A stretch of DNA of 64,000 bases, from the NCBI RefSeq assembly GCF_027497255.1, contig NZ_CP114903.1:3286001-3350000 (forward strand). The letters are read 5' to 3'. Positions 31,097 to 40,348 of this stretch are shown in pieces (positions within the stretch are counted from its first letter, which is position 1; every line of letters starts with the position of its first letter). The notes under the pieces are model-generated. The model did no database searches, was not told the DNA's origin, and saw only the letters and a program-made list of their open reading frames with translations. Source of the stretch: Micromonospora sp. WMMD882. Lineage in GTDB: Bacteria; Actinomycetota; Actinomycetes; Mycobacteriales; Micromonosporaceae. The position numbers and the translations under genes were made by a program.

Positions 31097-32914
31097 TCAG
31101 AAGAGGAAGAACGGGGCGAGCGGGCCACCCGACGCGGCGTCCGTCGGGGCGGCCACGTCCTGGACGTCCTCCCGCAGGAGCTGGTTGAACGACGGGCCGA
31201 CCGAGGCGACCTTGTTCGCCTCGTACATCGTCCGGCTGCGGTCGAACCGGTCGACCGGGTTCTTCGGGTAGACGGCCAGGTGGGTGACCGGCGCGCCGAT
31301 CCCGGTCTCCAGCGGGGACTCCGCCGCGCCGTCGACACCGACCTCGTAGATCGCCGCCTGCCCCTTCGCGCCCGCCACGGCCAGGCGGTTCTCGTTGGCC
31401 CAGTCCACGGCGGACAGTTTGGTCAACGAGGTGGGCACCTCCCGGGTCGGGCCGACGGCGACGCCGCCCGTCCGGCTCACCGCGGCCACGTAGAGACGGT
31501 CGTCGACGATCAGGGCGATCCGGTGCCCGTCCAGCGCGGCGGCCACCGCGGTGACCTTCCCGGACAGGTTCAACGGCACCGGGGCGAGTTGACCCCTGCG
31601 GTCGAACCGGTGGAGCTTGTCGTCGATGACCACCAGCCCGTACGCGTCCTGGAGCCGTTCGGTCTTCAGCCAGACCGGTCGGCCGATCGACGTGTGCGTC
31701 GTGCTGTGGGCGGAGATCGGCACCGGGGCCGCGCCGACGCCCACCGCCAGTTGCTGGCGTCTGCCGTTCGTCACGACCAGCGCGGCGAGGACGTCGCCGC
31801 GGATCCGGCTGAGGCCGGCGGAGACGACGTTGCGGTTGGCCGCCGGGTCGACCGGGTCGGGGCCGGTGGGGTCACCGGCGAGGGTCACCCGCCGGATCGC
31901 GCCCTCGTACACGCAGAACCGCTGCGGGCCACCGTCGACCAGGTAGGCGGCGTTGCGCAGCCGGTGCTCGGCCGCGCTGCCGATGCTCCGGCGGGTCTGG
32001 TTGCGGACCTTCAGCTCCAGCGGGCCGTCGACCTCCGACAGCGACCAGGCGAGCTGGGTGACCAGCCGGTCGAGCTGTTCATCGTCCTCACCCGACATGG
32101 TCATGTTGATCTCCCACCGGCCGTCCGTCTCGGTGGCGTTGTTGATCAGGCGCGCGTCGTCGGGCAGCCGGGTGACCGTCGGGGTGAGCCACTCCGCCGG
32201 GCCGTCGGTCAGCCAGCCGACCGCCTCGGTCACCCACCGCTGGCTCGGCACCGCGCTGGGCAGGTACCGCTGGTCCGGGACGAGCTGGGTCTGGTCGGAG
32301 TTCCAGAAGTAGATCGCGTTCGGGCGGTAGTACTGCTGCAGGGCCTCGTCGCTGAGCAGCAGCACGCTGGGCGGGTCGATCACGTAGTAGCCGGCGTCCT
32401 TGTCCCCCGAGCCGGCCGGGGCGGCGCCCCGCAGCTTGATCTCGTACGACGCCTCGGTCGCCACCGGCGGCGCGAGGGTGCCGTTGGCCCGCAGCAGCCC
32501 GATCTGCTGGACGTCGATCGAGACCGAGTAGGTGGCCTCCTCACCCGGGATGCCCTGCGGGTTGACCCGGGTGACCGGGTCCCCGGTCACCCGCACCACG
32601 TTCACCGCGAAGTCGGCGCCCTGTTTCTCCTGGAGCTGGTCCCGGTCCTCCGGCGCGATGAACTGGCGGACCCGCGCGTACGCCCGGTTCGCCTCCCCGG
32701 CCGCGGCGGAGAGGAAGTTGTTGACGAAGGCGATCTCGTCGCTGCCGCTGGCGCCCCGCGTCGGCGGCTGGCTCGTCCCGCCGTTCACCGACCCGGCCTC
32801 GCCGACCGGACCCGGCCCGTCCACCCGCACTTCGGAGGACTTGGGGATGCCGCACCCGGCCGCCCCGACGACCAGCACGCCGACCAGCACCGGGCCGAGC
32901 AGCCGACGGATCAC
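31097..32914 (-). CDS. lpqB: Lipoprotein LpqB
   Basis: A 605-residue lipoprotein that in mycobacteria binds the extracellular part of MtrB and tunes the MtrAB system. Signal peptide MIRRLLGPVLVGVLVVGAAGC with lipobox GAAGC. An N-terminal region (about 50-190), a GerMN/sporulation-type domain (about 200-320: YFWNSDQTQLVPDQRYL) and a C-terminal beta-propeller-like region (about 330-580) with repeated VTAVAAALDGHRIALI-type strands. The start overlaps the mtrB stop by ATGA, so translation is coupled. Confidence 0.93.
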   Translation of the reverse strand: MIRRLLGPVLVGVLVVGAAGCGIPKSSEVRVDGPGPVGEAGSVNGGTSQPPTRGASGSDEIAFVNNFLSAAAGEANRAYARVRQFIAPEDRDQLQEKQGADFAVNVVRVTGDPVTRVNPQGIPGEEATYSVSIDVQQIGLLRANGTLAPPVATEASYEIKLRGAAPAGSGDKDAGYYVIDPPSVLLLSDEALQQYYRPNAIYFWNSDQTQLVPDQRYLPSAVPSQRWVTEAVGWLTDGPAEWLTPTVTRLPDDARLINNATETDGRWEINMTMSGEDDEQLDRLVTQLAWSLSEVDGPLELKVRNQTRRSIGSAAEHRLRNAAYLVDGGPQRFCVYEGAIRRVTLAGDPTGPDPVDPAANRNVVSAGLSRIRGDVLAALVVTNGRRQQLAVGVGAAPVPISAHSTTHTSIGRPVWLKTERLQDAYGLVVIDDKLHRFDRRGQLAPVPLNLSGKVTAVAAALDGHRIALIVDDRLYVAAVSRTGGVAVGPTREVPTSLTKLSAVDWANENRLAVAGAKGQAAIYEVGVDGAAESPLETGIGAPVTHLAVYPKNPVDRFDRSRTMYEANKVASVGPSFNQLLREDVQDVAAPTDAASGGPLAPFFLF

Positions 32915-34806
32915 CGGGTCACCTCCGCCCGTTCGCCGTCACCGCCGGTCGCCGGCCCGGCCGTCGACGCGCCACCCGCGGCCGGGTCGACCTCACGGAC
33001 GCCCCCGCCCGTCCCGACCGACCGGCCACTCGCGCCCGACCCGGCCGCCGGACCGCCGGGGCCGATCGCCAGGCCGCCGTCACCGCCGGGGCCGATCGCC
33101 AGGCCGGTACCGCCGCCCGGGCCGATCGCCAGCAGCTCACCGGGGCGGGGACCGCCGAAGGGCAGCGTGGCGTCGACGGGGACCAGCCGCAGCGGTGAGG
33201 CGGTCAGCCGGTCACCGGCCCGGGCCGGCAGGGTGAGCCGGAACTGGGCGCCCTGGCCGGGCGCGCCCCACGCCTCCAGCCAACCGCCGTGCAGCCGGGC
33301 GTCCTCCAGGCTGATGGAGAGGCCGAGCCCGGTGCCGCCGGTCTGCCGGGCGCGGGACGGGTCGGCCCGCCAGAACCGGTTGAACACCAGCTTCTCCTCC
33401 CCCGGTTTGAGCCCGACCCCATGGTCCCGGACCGTGACCGCCACCGCCGTCTCGTCCACGGCGAGGGTGATCCGGACCGGTCGGCCCTCACCGTGCTCGA
33501 CCGCGTTGCCGACCAGGTTGCGCAGCACCCGCTCCACCCGGCGGGGATCCACCTCGGCGATCACCGGGGTGGCCGGCACGTCGAGCTCCAGGGGGACCCC
33601 GACCCGCTCGGCCAGGCAGCCCAGCCGGTCGGCGACCCGGTGCACCACCGGCACCAGGTCGGTCGGCTCGGCGTCGAGCATCGCGAACCCGGCGTCGAAG
33701 CGGCTGATCTCCAACAGGTCGGTGAGGAGCTCCTCGAAGCGGTCCAGCTCGGCCTGGAGCAGCTCGGCGCTGCGCGCCACGGCCGGATCGAACTCGTCCC
33801 GCTCGGCGAAGATCAGGTCGGCCGCCATCCGGACCGTGGTCAACGGGGTACGCAGCTCGTGCGAGACGTCGGAGGTGAACCGGCGTTGGATCCGGGACAT
33901 CTCCTCCAACCGCAGGATCTGCCGTTGGAGGTTGGTGGCCATCTGGTTGAACGAGGCGGCGAGCAGCGCGAGATCGTCCTCGCCGTCGACGGTCATCCGC
34001 TGGTCCAGCAGCCCCGCGGAGAGCCGCTGGGCGGTCCGGGCCGCCGCCCGGACCGGGCTGACCACCAACCGGGTGACCAGGCCGGCCAGCAGACCGAGCA
34101 GCAGCACCAGCGCGCCACCGGTGGCGAGCACGGTGGCCTGCGCGTCACCGGCCGTCTCGGCCTGCCGGGTCAGCGGTACGAAGTAGTAGAGCTCGACCTG
34201 GCCGAACCGGGTCGGCACCGGTGACCCGTACACCAGGTAGGTGGCCTGCTCGCCGGTGAGCCGTCCGGTGCGGATCTGGTTGGCGACCTGGCCGTCGGCG
34301 ACGGCGGCCCGCAACTCGTCGCTGAGCAGGGGGCGCACGTCCGCCTCCGGCGAGGTGCGCGGCCGGAGCACGCCGGAGTGCTGTTCGGCGGTGATGGCGA
34401 CCACCACACCACCGGTCTGCGCCGGGTCGCCCCCGCCGGCGAGGTAGTTCACCGTGCCGTCGAGGGTCTCCTGGAGCTTCGCCTCCTGCGGCTGGCCGAA
34501 CACCCGGAACTGCTTCTCGGAGTACTCCCGGCCGCTGGTCAGCCGGACCAGCACGTCGGCCTGCGCGTTCTCCAGCAGGATACCGGTGATCTTGTCGGCG
34601 ATGAGGTACGCGAACCCGCCGACCAGCAGACTGGAGGTGACCAGTGTGATGGTCACCACACGGAGCTGGAGCGAGCGCCGCCAGGTCTGCCGGGTGCCGG
34701 CCGTCACCTGCCCGAACCAGGTCAGCAGGGCGAGCCGGAGCTCCCGCCCGACCCGGGGCCGGTGGGTGGAGGTCGCCTGGTCGGCGGGTTCAGGGGAGTC
34801 ACGCAC
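32911..34806 (-). CDS. mtrB: Sensor histidine kinase MtrB
   Basis: A 631-residue sensor kinase. Two membrane spans (about 48-68 and 225-250) flank a ~155-residue extracellular sensor domain; a HAMP domain follows, then the phospho-acceptor DVSHELRTPLT (His about 305), N-box NLVGNAVEHGEG, DHGVGL and GGTGLGLSIS. MtrB phosphorylates MtrA and links cell-cycle, cell-wall hydrolase and osmotic regulation. The last ~90 residues are unusual: a Pro/Gly-rich tail with three tandem LAIGPGG units. GTG start; 13 bases after mtrA. Confidence 0.95.
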   Translation of the reverse strand: MRDSPEPADQATSTHRPRVGRELRLALLTWFGQVTAGTRQTWRRSLQLRVVTITLVTSSLLVGGFAYLIADKITGILLENAQADVLVRLTSGREYSEKQFRVFGQPQEAKLQETLDGTVNYLAGGGDPAQTGGVVVAITAEQHSGVLRPRTSPEADVRPLLSDELRAAVADGQVANQIRTGRLTGEQATYLVYGSPVPTRFGQVELYYFVPLTRQAETAGDAQATVLATGGALVLLLGLLAGLVTRLVVSPVRAAARTAQRLSAGLLDQRMTVDGEDDLALLAASFNQMATNLQRQILRLEEMSRIQRRFTSDVSHELRTPLTTVRMAADLIFAERDEFDPAVARSAELLQAELDRFEELLTDLLEISRFDAGFAMLDAEPTDLVPVVHRVADRLGCLAERVGVPLELDVPATPVIAEVDPRRVERVLRNLVGNAVEHGEGRPVRITLAVDETAVAVTVRDHGVGLKPGEEKLVFNRFWRADPSRARQTGGTGLGLSISLEDARLHGGWLEAWGAPGQGAQFRLTLPARAGDRLTASPLRLVPVDATLPFGGPRPGELLAIGPGGGTGLAIGPGGDGGLAIGPGGPAAGSGASGRSVGTGGGVREVDPAAGGASTAGPATGGDGERAEVTR

Positions 34807-34819
34807 AGTGGCCCCCAGG

Positions 34820-35509
34820 CTATCCCGTACCCGCCTTGTAGCCCACGCCCCGCACGGTGAGAATGATTTCCGGGCGCTCGGGGTCCGGTTCGATCTTGGC
34901 CCGCAGCCGCTGGACGTGCACGTTCACCAGCCGGGTGTCGGCCGCGTGCCGGTAACCCCAGACCTGCTCCAGCAGCACCTCGCGGGTGAACACCTGGCGG
35001 GGCTTGCGGGCCAGCGCGACCAGCAGGTCGAACTCCAGCGGGGTGAGCTTGACCTCCTCGCCGTTGCGACTCACCGTGTGCGCGGGCACGTCGATGGCGA
35101 TCTGGTTGTCGGGCGGCCCGATGCTGAGCATCTCCGGCGCGGCGTCCTCACCCCGACGCAGCCGGGCCCGCATCCGGGCGACCAGCTCCTTGGGCTTGAA
35201 CGGCTTGACCACGTAGTCGTCGGCGCCCGACTCCAGCCCGAGCACGACGTCGACGGTGTCGCTCTTGGCGGTCAGCATGACGATCGGCACGCCCGACTCG
35301 CCCCGGATCGCACGGGCCACGTCGATGCCGCTCATCCCGGGCAGCATCAGGTCGAGCAGGACGATGTCCGGTCGGTTCTCCCGGAAGGCGGCGAGGGCGC
35401 GCTCCCCGTCGGCGACGAAGGAGGGTTGGAACCCCTCGCTGCGCAGCACGATGCCGAGCATCTCGGCCAGGGCAGGATCGTCGTCGACCACCAGTACCCG
35501 TGCTCTCAT
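34820..35509 (-). CDS. mtrA: Response regulator MtrA
   Basis: A 229-residue OmpR/PhoB-type regulator. Receiver domain 1-120 with DDD at the start, phospho-acceptor in IVLLDLMLPG (Asp about 54), and the conserved LTAKSD and KPFKPKEL; C-terminal winged helix with LTPLEFDLLVALARKPRQVFTREVLL and YRHAADTRLVNVHVQRLRAKI (landmarks). The ATG at 35509 is chosen because it gives MRARVLVVDDD. No ribosome-binding site precedes it and the upstream sequence GAAATATTAGTCCC is AT-rich, so a leaderless message is possible. First gene of the mtrA-mtrB-lpqB-comF operon. Confidence 0.96.
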   Translation of the reverse strand: MRARVLVVDDDPALAEMLGIVLRSEGFQPSFVADGERALAAFRENRPDIVLLDLMLPGMSGIDVARAIRGESGVPIVMLTAKSDTVDVVLGLESGADDYVVKPFKPKELVARMRARLRRGEDAAPEMLSIGPPDNQIAIDVPAHTVSRNGEEVKLTPLEFDLLVALARKPRQVFTREVLLEQVWGYRHAADTRLVNVHVQRLRAKIEPDPERPEIILTVRGVGYKAGTG

Positions 35510-35672
35510 GGGACTAATATTTCCATCCCCGTTCGTCATCGTGGGATCGGTGCCACCGGCGCGGCGCCCGCGCCGGCTAGCTTGCCACAGAAATGCCCTG
35601 TTCAGCACCGCCTGACCGACTACTCCGGCGGGCGCGAACCGGCCGTCCGGCCGAGCTACCGAGAGGACCGGC

Positions 35673-35828
35673 ATGAGGACCTTCGGCCCGTGGTTGGCCG
35701 TGCTCGCCGTCGTGCTGTTGCTCAGCGCGCTGCGCCTGCGGGCGCTGGCCGCGGCGGTGTCGGTCGGCTGGCTGCTCTGGTGCGTCTGGACCTGGGTCCG
35801 GGCGGCCCTGCGCCGCGACTCCCGCTGA
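35673..35828 (+). CDS. Small membrane protein, 51 residues
   Basis: A short open frame between mtrA and sahH, oriented divergently from mtrA. The product MRTFGPWLAVLAVVLLLSAL continues with a second hydrophobic stretch (VSVGWLLWCVWTWV) and a basic end, predicting two membrane spans or a hairpin. GAGAGGA lies 5-11 bases before the ATG, in good position. No family is recognised; comparison with related genomes would decide whether it is real. Confidence 0.5.
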   Translation: MRTFGPWLAVLAVVLLLSALRLRALAAAVSVGWLLWCVWTWVRAALRRDSR

Positions 35829-35950
35829 CCGGGCGGGCCGTGCTCCGCTCCGAGCCGTCCGGCGGGGCTGGCCCACTCCGAGATCGCGGAAATGGCGGTG
35901 GCCCCGCGCCACGACACCCCGTGCTCCGGGATCTGGCGGCGGAATGAGGA

Positions 35951-35988
35951 CGGGCCGGGTCGGCTGGAAGACCAGCCGACCCGGCCCG
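35951..35988 (-). terminator. Terminator downstream of sahH
   Basis: Perfect hairpin with 17-base arms (35951-35967 and 35972-35988) and loop AAGA. It can also stop transcription arriving from the small membrane-protein gene. Confidence 0.8.
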
Positions 35989-36030
35989 GGACCGCCCGTC
36001 AGCGAGGTGCCCGCCGACGGAGGTGGGCGC

Positions 36031-37530
36031 TCAGTAGCGGTAGTGCTCCGGCTTGAACGGGCCCTCCGGCGAGACGCCCAGGTAGGCCGCCTGCTCGTCG
36101 GTGAGGGTGCTCAGCTTCGCGCCGAGCGCCCCCAGGTGCAGCCGGGCGACCTTCTCGTCCAGGTGCTTCGGAAGCACGTACACGCCGATCGGGTACTCGT
36201 CGGTCTTGGTGAACAGCTCGATCTGGGCGATCGTCTGGTTGGCGAACGAGTTCGACATGACGAAGCTCGGGTGCCCGGTGGCGTTGCCCAGGTTCAGCAG
36301 GCGACCCTCGGAGAGCACGATGATCGCGTGCCCGTCGTCGAAGCGCCAGACGTCGACCTGCGGCTTGATGTTCTCCCGCGTGACGTCCGACCGCTTGGCC
36401 AGGCCGGCCATGTCGATCTCGTTGTCGAAGTGACCGATGTTGCCCACGATGGCCTGGTGCTTCATCCGGGCCATGTGCTCGTTGGTGATCACGTCGAAGC
36501 AGCCGGTGGCGGTGATGAAGATGTCCGCCTGCTCCACCACGTCGTCGAGGGTCGCGACCTGGTAGCCGTCCATCGCCGCCTGGAGGGCGCAGATCGGGTC
36601 GACCTCGGTCACCACGACCCGGGCGCCCTGGCCGCGCAGCGACTCGGCGCAGCCCTTGCCCACGTCGCCGTAGCCGAGCACGACCGCCATCTTGCCGCCG
36701 ATCAGCACGTCGGTGGCCCGGTTGATGCCGTCGATGAGCGAGTGCCGGCAGCCGTACTTGTTGTCGAACTTGCTCTTGGTCACCGAGTCGTTGACGTTGA
36801 TGGCCGGGAAGAGCAGGGTGCCGGCGCGGTGCATCTCGTAGAGCCGGTGCACGCCGGTGGTGGTCTCCTCGGTCACGCCCTTGATGCCGGCCGCGATCCG
36901 GGTCCAGCGCTGGCCGTCCTCCGCCAGCGAGCGGTGCAGCACCTCCAGGATGACCGCGAACTCCTCGGAGTCGGCGGACTCGACCGGCGGCACGGCGCCG
37001 GCGGACTCGAACTCGGCGCCCTTGTGGACCAGCAGGGTGGCGTCCCCGCCGTCGTCGAGGATCATGTTCGGCCCGTGGTCGCCCGGCCAGTTGAGCACCT
37101 GCTCGGTGCACCACCAGTACTCCTGGAGGGTCTCACCCTTCCAGGCGTAGACCGGGACGCCGGCCGGGGCCTCCGGGGTGCCCTCCGGGCCGACCACGAC
37201 GGCCGCGGCGGCGTGGTCCTGGGTGGAGAAGATGTTGCAGGAGGCCCAGCGGACCTCCGCGCCCAGCGCGACCAGCGTCTCGATCAGCACGGCCGTCTGG
37301 ATGGTCATGTGCAGCGAACCGGTGATCCGGGCCCCCCGCAGGGGCTGCGCGTCGGCGAACTCCCGGCGGATGGCCATCAGGCCGGGCATCTCGTGCTCGG
37401 CGAGCCGGATCTCCTTGCGTCCGAACTCGGCGAGCGACAGATCCGCCACCTTGAAGTCGCCCTCCGCGAGGGTGCGCGGCCGGGTCTCGGACGACGCGCT
37501 GCTCGCGGACGCCGGGAGGGTGCTGGTCAT
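36031..37530 (-). CDS. sahH: Adenosylhomocysteinase (S-adenosylhomocysteine hydrolase)
   Basis: A 499-residue NAD-dependent hydrolase that splits S-adenosylhomocysteine to adenosine and homocysteine, relieving product inhibition of methyltransferases. Landmarks: [32 protein letters not shown], the NAD-binding [17 protein letters not shown], and the C-terminal PFKPEHYRY with its conserved Lys-Tyr pair that completes the neighbouring NAD site. It carries the ~35-residue insertion of the long (plant/bacterial) form. ATG 37530 has AGGAGC 7 bases upstream. Its product removal role suits a window with several methyltransferases. Confidence 0.96.
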   Translation of the reverse strand: MTSTLPASASSASSETRPRTLAEGDFKVADLSLAEFGRKEIRLAEHEMPGLMAIRREFADAQPLRGARITGSLHMTIQTAVLIETLVALGAEVRWASCNIFSTQDHAAAAVVVGPEGTPEAPAGVPVYAWKGETLQEYWWCTEQVLNWPGDHGPNMILDDGGDATLLVHKGAEFESAGAVPPVESADSEEFAVILEVLHRSLAEDGQRWTRIAAGIKGVTEETTTGVHRLYEMHRAGTLLFPAINVNDSVTKSKFDNKYGCRHSLIDGINRATDVLIGGKMAVVLGYGDVGKGCAESLRGQGARVVVTEVDPICALQAAMDGYQVATLDDVVEQADIFITATGCFDVITNEHMARMKHQAIVGNIGHFDNEIDMAGLAKRSDVTRENIKPQVDVWRFDDGHAIIVLSEGRLLNLGNATGHPSFVMSNSFANQTIAQIELFTKTDEYPIGVYVLPKHLDEKVARLHLGALGAKLSTLTDEQAAYLGVSPEGPFKPEHYRY

Positions 37531-37587
37531 GAAAGCTCCTGTCGGAACGAGAAATCCTAAGCGACTCTCCACCTTACGCGAGACAGC

Positions 37588-37642
37588 GCGCGGGGCGGTC
37601 GAGCCCGGACGGAGTACCCGTCCAGCATCGGCCGCCCCGCGC
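37588..37642 (-). promoter_or_regulatory. Large hairpin in the sahH leader
   Basis: Upstream of sahH the strands pair as GCGCGGGGCGG (37588-37598) with CCGCCCCGCGC (37632-37642), with an inner stem GGACGG/CCGTCC. It lies 58-112 bases before the start codon. I do not see the conserved elements of known SAH or SAM riboswitches, so attenuation or a new leader element are both open. The surrounding spacer (37531-37849) has no gene; a possible -35 TTGACT occurs near 37730. Confidence 0.4.
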
Positions 37643-37849
37643 ATCCCCCCGGTTTGGTTCCCCGCCCGCCCCCGGACCTGCGTCGCGACAACGGTGCGTA
37701 CTCACAGGTTCACACTGCGGGATGGGCAAGTCAAGCATTTCAGGAATATCGGTAATGCGTGTTGCGCCCGATTATCTGTGGTTTTTCTGAGGTAGAAGGT
37801 GGTCGGGAACACCCCGGTCGATGGTCGTCGACGACCGTCGGAACGGACG

Positions 37850-39088
37850 TCAGCGCAGACCAGCGGCGGCCACGTACGCCTGACCCGCGCCGTCGACGAG
37901 CAACGGGCCGACGCCCGCCGCGCCGACGGCGGCCTGCCCCCGGCCCAGCGTGACCGAACCGGTGTCGTCGCTCACCGTGATCGCGCCCGCCCCGCACAGC
38001 ACCACCCGGGGGCCGGGCAGCGGCAGCGCCACCGGCGAGCCGCCCTCCGACACGGTCACCTGATAGAGCACGAAATCATCAACCGGCACCGGCCAGGTCA
38101 GCACGCCGGGCGCGACCCGCTCCGGGACGAGCACCGGATCGTCGAGCACCTCGAAACGCAGGACCCGGAGCACCTCGGCGGCGTCCACGTGCTTCGGGGT
38201 CAACCCGCACCGCAGCACGTTGTCGCTGGCCGCCATCAGTTCCACCCCGGTGCCCCGCAGGTAGGCGTGCAGGTTGCCGGCGGGCATCCAGATCGCCTCG
38301 CCGGGCGCGAGCCGGACGTGGTGCAGCAGCACCGCGACCAGCACCCCCGGATCGTCCGGATAGCGGGCGGCCAGCGCGCCGACCAGGTCCGCGTCCGGGC
38401 CGGCGACCTCCGCCGCCAGCACCGCGCCGACCAGCCCGGCCCGCTCCGCCGTCGGCCAGCCGAGCAGCAGACGTACGGCCTCACGCAGCCCGCAACGGCC
38501 GGAGCGCAACGCGGCCACCACCGGCGTCAGCGCGGGTACGCCGAACCCGGCCAACGCCTCCGCCGAGGCCCCCGGGTCCCGGAACCCGCACAACGCCTCG
38601 AACGGGGTGAGCGCGACCAGCAACTCCGGCTTGTGGTGCGGATCGACGTAGTTGCGGGGCCGCCCCCCGGCGGCGTCACCGGACTGCCCCGGCCCGCCGA
38701 CACCGGCCCGCCCCCCGGCGGCGCGGGCCTGCTCGGCGGCGGCGCGGGCCTGCTCGGCGGCGTGACCGGCGCGGGCCTGCTCGGCGTCCGGGTGGACCTG
38801 AAGGCTCAGCGGCGCGTCGGCGGCCAGCACCTTGAGCAGGAAGGGCAGTCGCGGGCCGAACCGGTCGAGCACCTGCTTGCCGAGCCAGCCGTCCGGGTCG
38901 GCGGTCAACAGGTCGAGCAGGCTCACCCGTGCCCCGTCGCGGTCGACACTGGCCGGCGCGCCCGGGTGGGCGCCCAGCCACAGCTCCGCCTCCGGGCCGA
39001 CGCTGGGCACGGGCCGGCCCTGGAACTCGGCCAGGGCCGACCGGGACCCCCACGCGTAGTCCCGGACCGGCCCGTGCAGCAGCTCCAT
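37850..39088 (-). CDS. manA: Mannose-6-phosphate isomerase, class I
   Basis: A 412-residue zinc enzyme that interconverts fructose-6-P and mannose-6-P, feeding GDP-mannose for glycolipids and glycoproteins. Start MELLHGPVRDYAWGS; zinc ligands lie in LSLQVHPD (Gln and His), HKPELL (Glu) and GNLHAYLRG (His). Between the first two metal sites there is an Ala-rich insertion of three AEQARA-like repeats (about residues 108-138), not normal for the family. The start codon is 2 bases after the cation-efflux stop, so the genes are coupled. Confidence 0.92.
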   Translation of the reverse strand: MELLHGPVRDYAWGSRSALAEFQGRPVPSVGPEAELWLGAHPGAPASVDRDGARVSLLDLLTADPDGWLGKQVLDRFGPRLPFLLKVLAADAPLSLQVHPDAEQARAGHAAEQARAAAEQARAAGGRAGVGGPGQSGDAAGGRPRNYVDPHHKPELLVALTPFEALCGFRDPGASAEALAGFGVPALTPVVAALRSGRCGLREAVRLLLGWPTAERAGLVGAVLAAEVAGPDADLVGALAARYPDDPGVLVAVLLHHVRLAPGEAIWMPAGNLHAYLRGTGVELMAASDNVLRCGLTPKHVDAAEVLRVLRFEVLDDPVLVPERVAPGVLTWPVPVDDFVLYQVTVSEGGSPVALPLPGPRVVLCGAGAITVSDDTGSVTLGRGQAAVGAAGVGPLLVDGAGQAYVAAAGLR

Positions 39089-39090
39089 GA

Positions 39091-40203
39091 TCAGTGCCCG
39101 GGCGACCCGTCGCCGGTCGTGGACCCCGAGGCGACGCCGTTGCCCGCCGGAACGGCCCCGGCGCGCTCCGGCTGCCCGGCCACGTCCCCGGCCCGAGCCG
39201 TGTCCTCCCCGGCCTGACCTGCGGCGTCCCCGGCGGGGTCGGCGGCGTCCCCGGCGGGGTCGGCGGTCTTCCCGGCCTGTCGGGCGGCGGCGGCCGAGTA
39301 GATGTCCGGCTCCAGGTAGATGACCCGGGCGACCGGCAGCGCCGCCCGGATCCGCGCCTCCACCGCGTTGATGCCCCTGGCCAGATCGTCGGCCGTCTCC
39401 CACGGCGGTACGGCGATCTTGGCGGCGACGAGCAGCTCCTCCGGGCCCAGGTAGAGCGTCTTCATGTGGATGATCCGCTCGACCTCGGGACCGTCGCAGA
39501 CGGCCCTCTCGATCGCCGTCACGTCCTGCTGCTCCGCGCCCTCACCCAGCAGCAGGCTCTTCGTCTCGATCGCCAGCACGATCGCGATGATCACCAGCAG
39601 GACACCGATCGCCGCGGTGCCGGCCGCGTCCCACATGCCGTCCCCGGTGATCAGCGTCATTCCGACACCGATCAACGCGAGCACCAGCCCGACCAGCGCG
39701 CCGAGGTCCTCCAGCAGCACCACCGGCAGCTCCGGGGCCTTGGCCCGCCGGACGAACTGCACCCAGGTCGCCTTGCCCCGGACGTGGTTGGACTCCACGA
39801 TGGCCGTCCGGAACGAGAACGACTCCATCACGATCGCGGCCACCAGCACCGTCACCGGCACCCAGTGCCAGCTCGTGATCGGCTCCGGGTGCTGCGCCTT
39901 GTGGTACGCCTCGTAGAGCGCGAAGAGCCCACCGACGCTGAACAGCACGATCGACACGATGAACGCGTAGACGTAGCGCTCCCGGCCGTACCCGAAGGGG
40001 TGCTGCGGGGTGGCCGCCCGTCGGGCCCGGCGGCCACCCAGCAGCAGCAGGCCCTGGTTGCCGGAGTCCGCGACCGAGTGGATCGACTCGGCGAGCATCG
40101 ACGACGACCCGGTCAACAGGAACGCGACGAACTTGGTCACCGCGATGCCGGCGTTGGCCAGCAGCGCGGCCACGATCGCCCTGGTGCCGCCGCCGGCGCT
40201 CAC
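39091..40203 (-). CDS. Cation diffusion facilitator family transporter
   Basis: A 370-residue CDF/ZnT-like protein. Six membrane spans lie between ~8 and ~215 (VAALLANAGIAVTKFVAFLL first); span 2 carries SMLAESIHSVADSGNQ, the HxxxD metal-site pattern, and the HPFGYGRERYVYAF loop follows. The cytoplasmic metal-sensing domain runs ~220-310. The last ~60 residues are a low-complexity Ala/Gly/Asp tail with AGDAADP repeats. GTG 40203 with GGAGCG upstream; the upstream frame is rejected. Likely Zn/Co/Fe/Mn efflux; the metal cannot be told. Confidence 0.88.
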   Translation of the reverse strand: MSAGGGTRAIVAALLANAGIAVTKFVAFLLTGSSSMLAESIHSVADSGNQGLLLLGGRRARRAATPQHPFGYGRERYVYAFIVSIVLFSVGGLFALYEAYHKAQHPEPITSWHWVPVTVLVAAIVMESFSFRTAIVESNHVRGKATWVQFVRRAKAPELPVVLLEDLGALVGLVLALIGVGMTLITGDGMWDAAGTAAIGVLLVIIAIVLAIETKSLLLGEGAEQQDVTAIERAVCDGPEVERIIHMKTLYLGPEELLVAAKIAVPPWETADDLARGINAVEARIRAALPVARVIYLEPDIYSAAAARQAGKTADPAGDAADPAGDAAGQAGEDTARAGDVAGQPERAGAVPAGNGVASGSTTGDGSPGH

Positions 40204-40348
40204 GCCGCCGCTCCGGCCGGCGTCGAGGGGATGACGTACGGCGGCGGCACGCCGACCGACGTCGGGACGGCGTACGGCGCTGTCGCGCCGCGCCGGTAGG
40301 TAGTGGCGGCGGGCGGCGGTGTGCCGCCGCGCCGGGGGGTCCACTCGG

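Noticed and set aside
30752..34186. 1144-residue open frame opposite comF, lpqB and mtrB
   Set aside because: It covers three well-identified genes on the minus strand and its product is Arg/Pro/Ser low-complexity.
37531..37849. SAM or SAH riboswitch before sahH
   Set aside because: A strong hairpin exists, but I could not find the conserved loop and junction sequences of either class.
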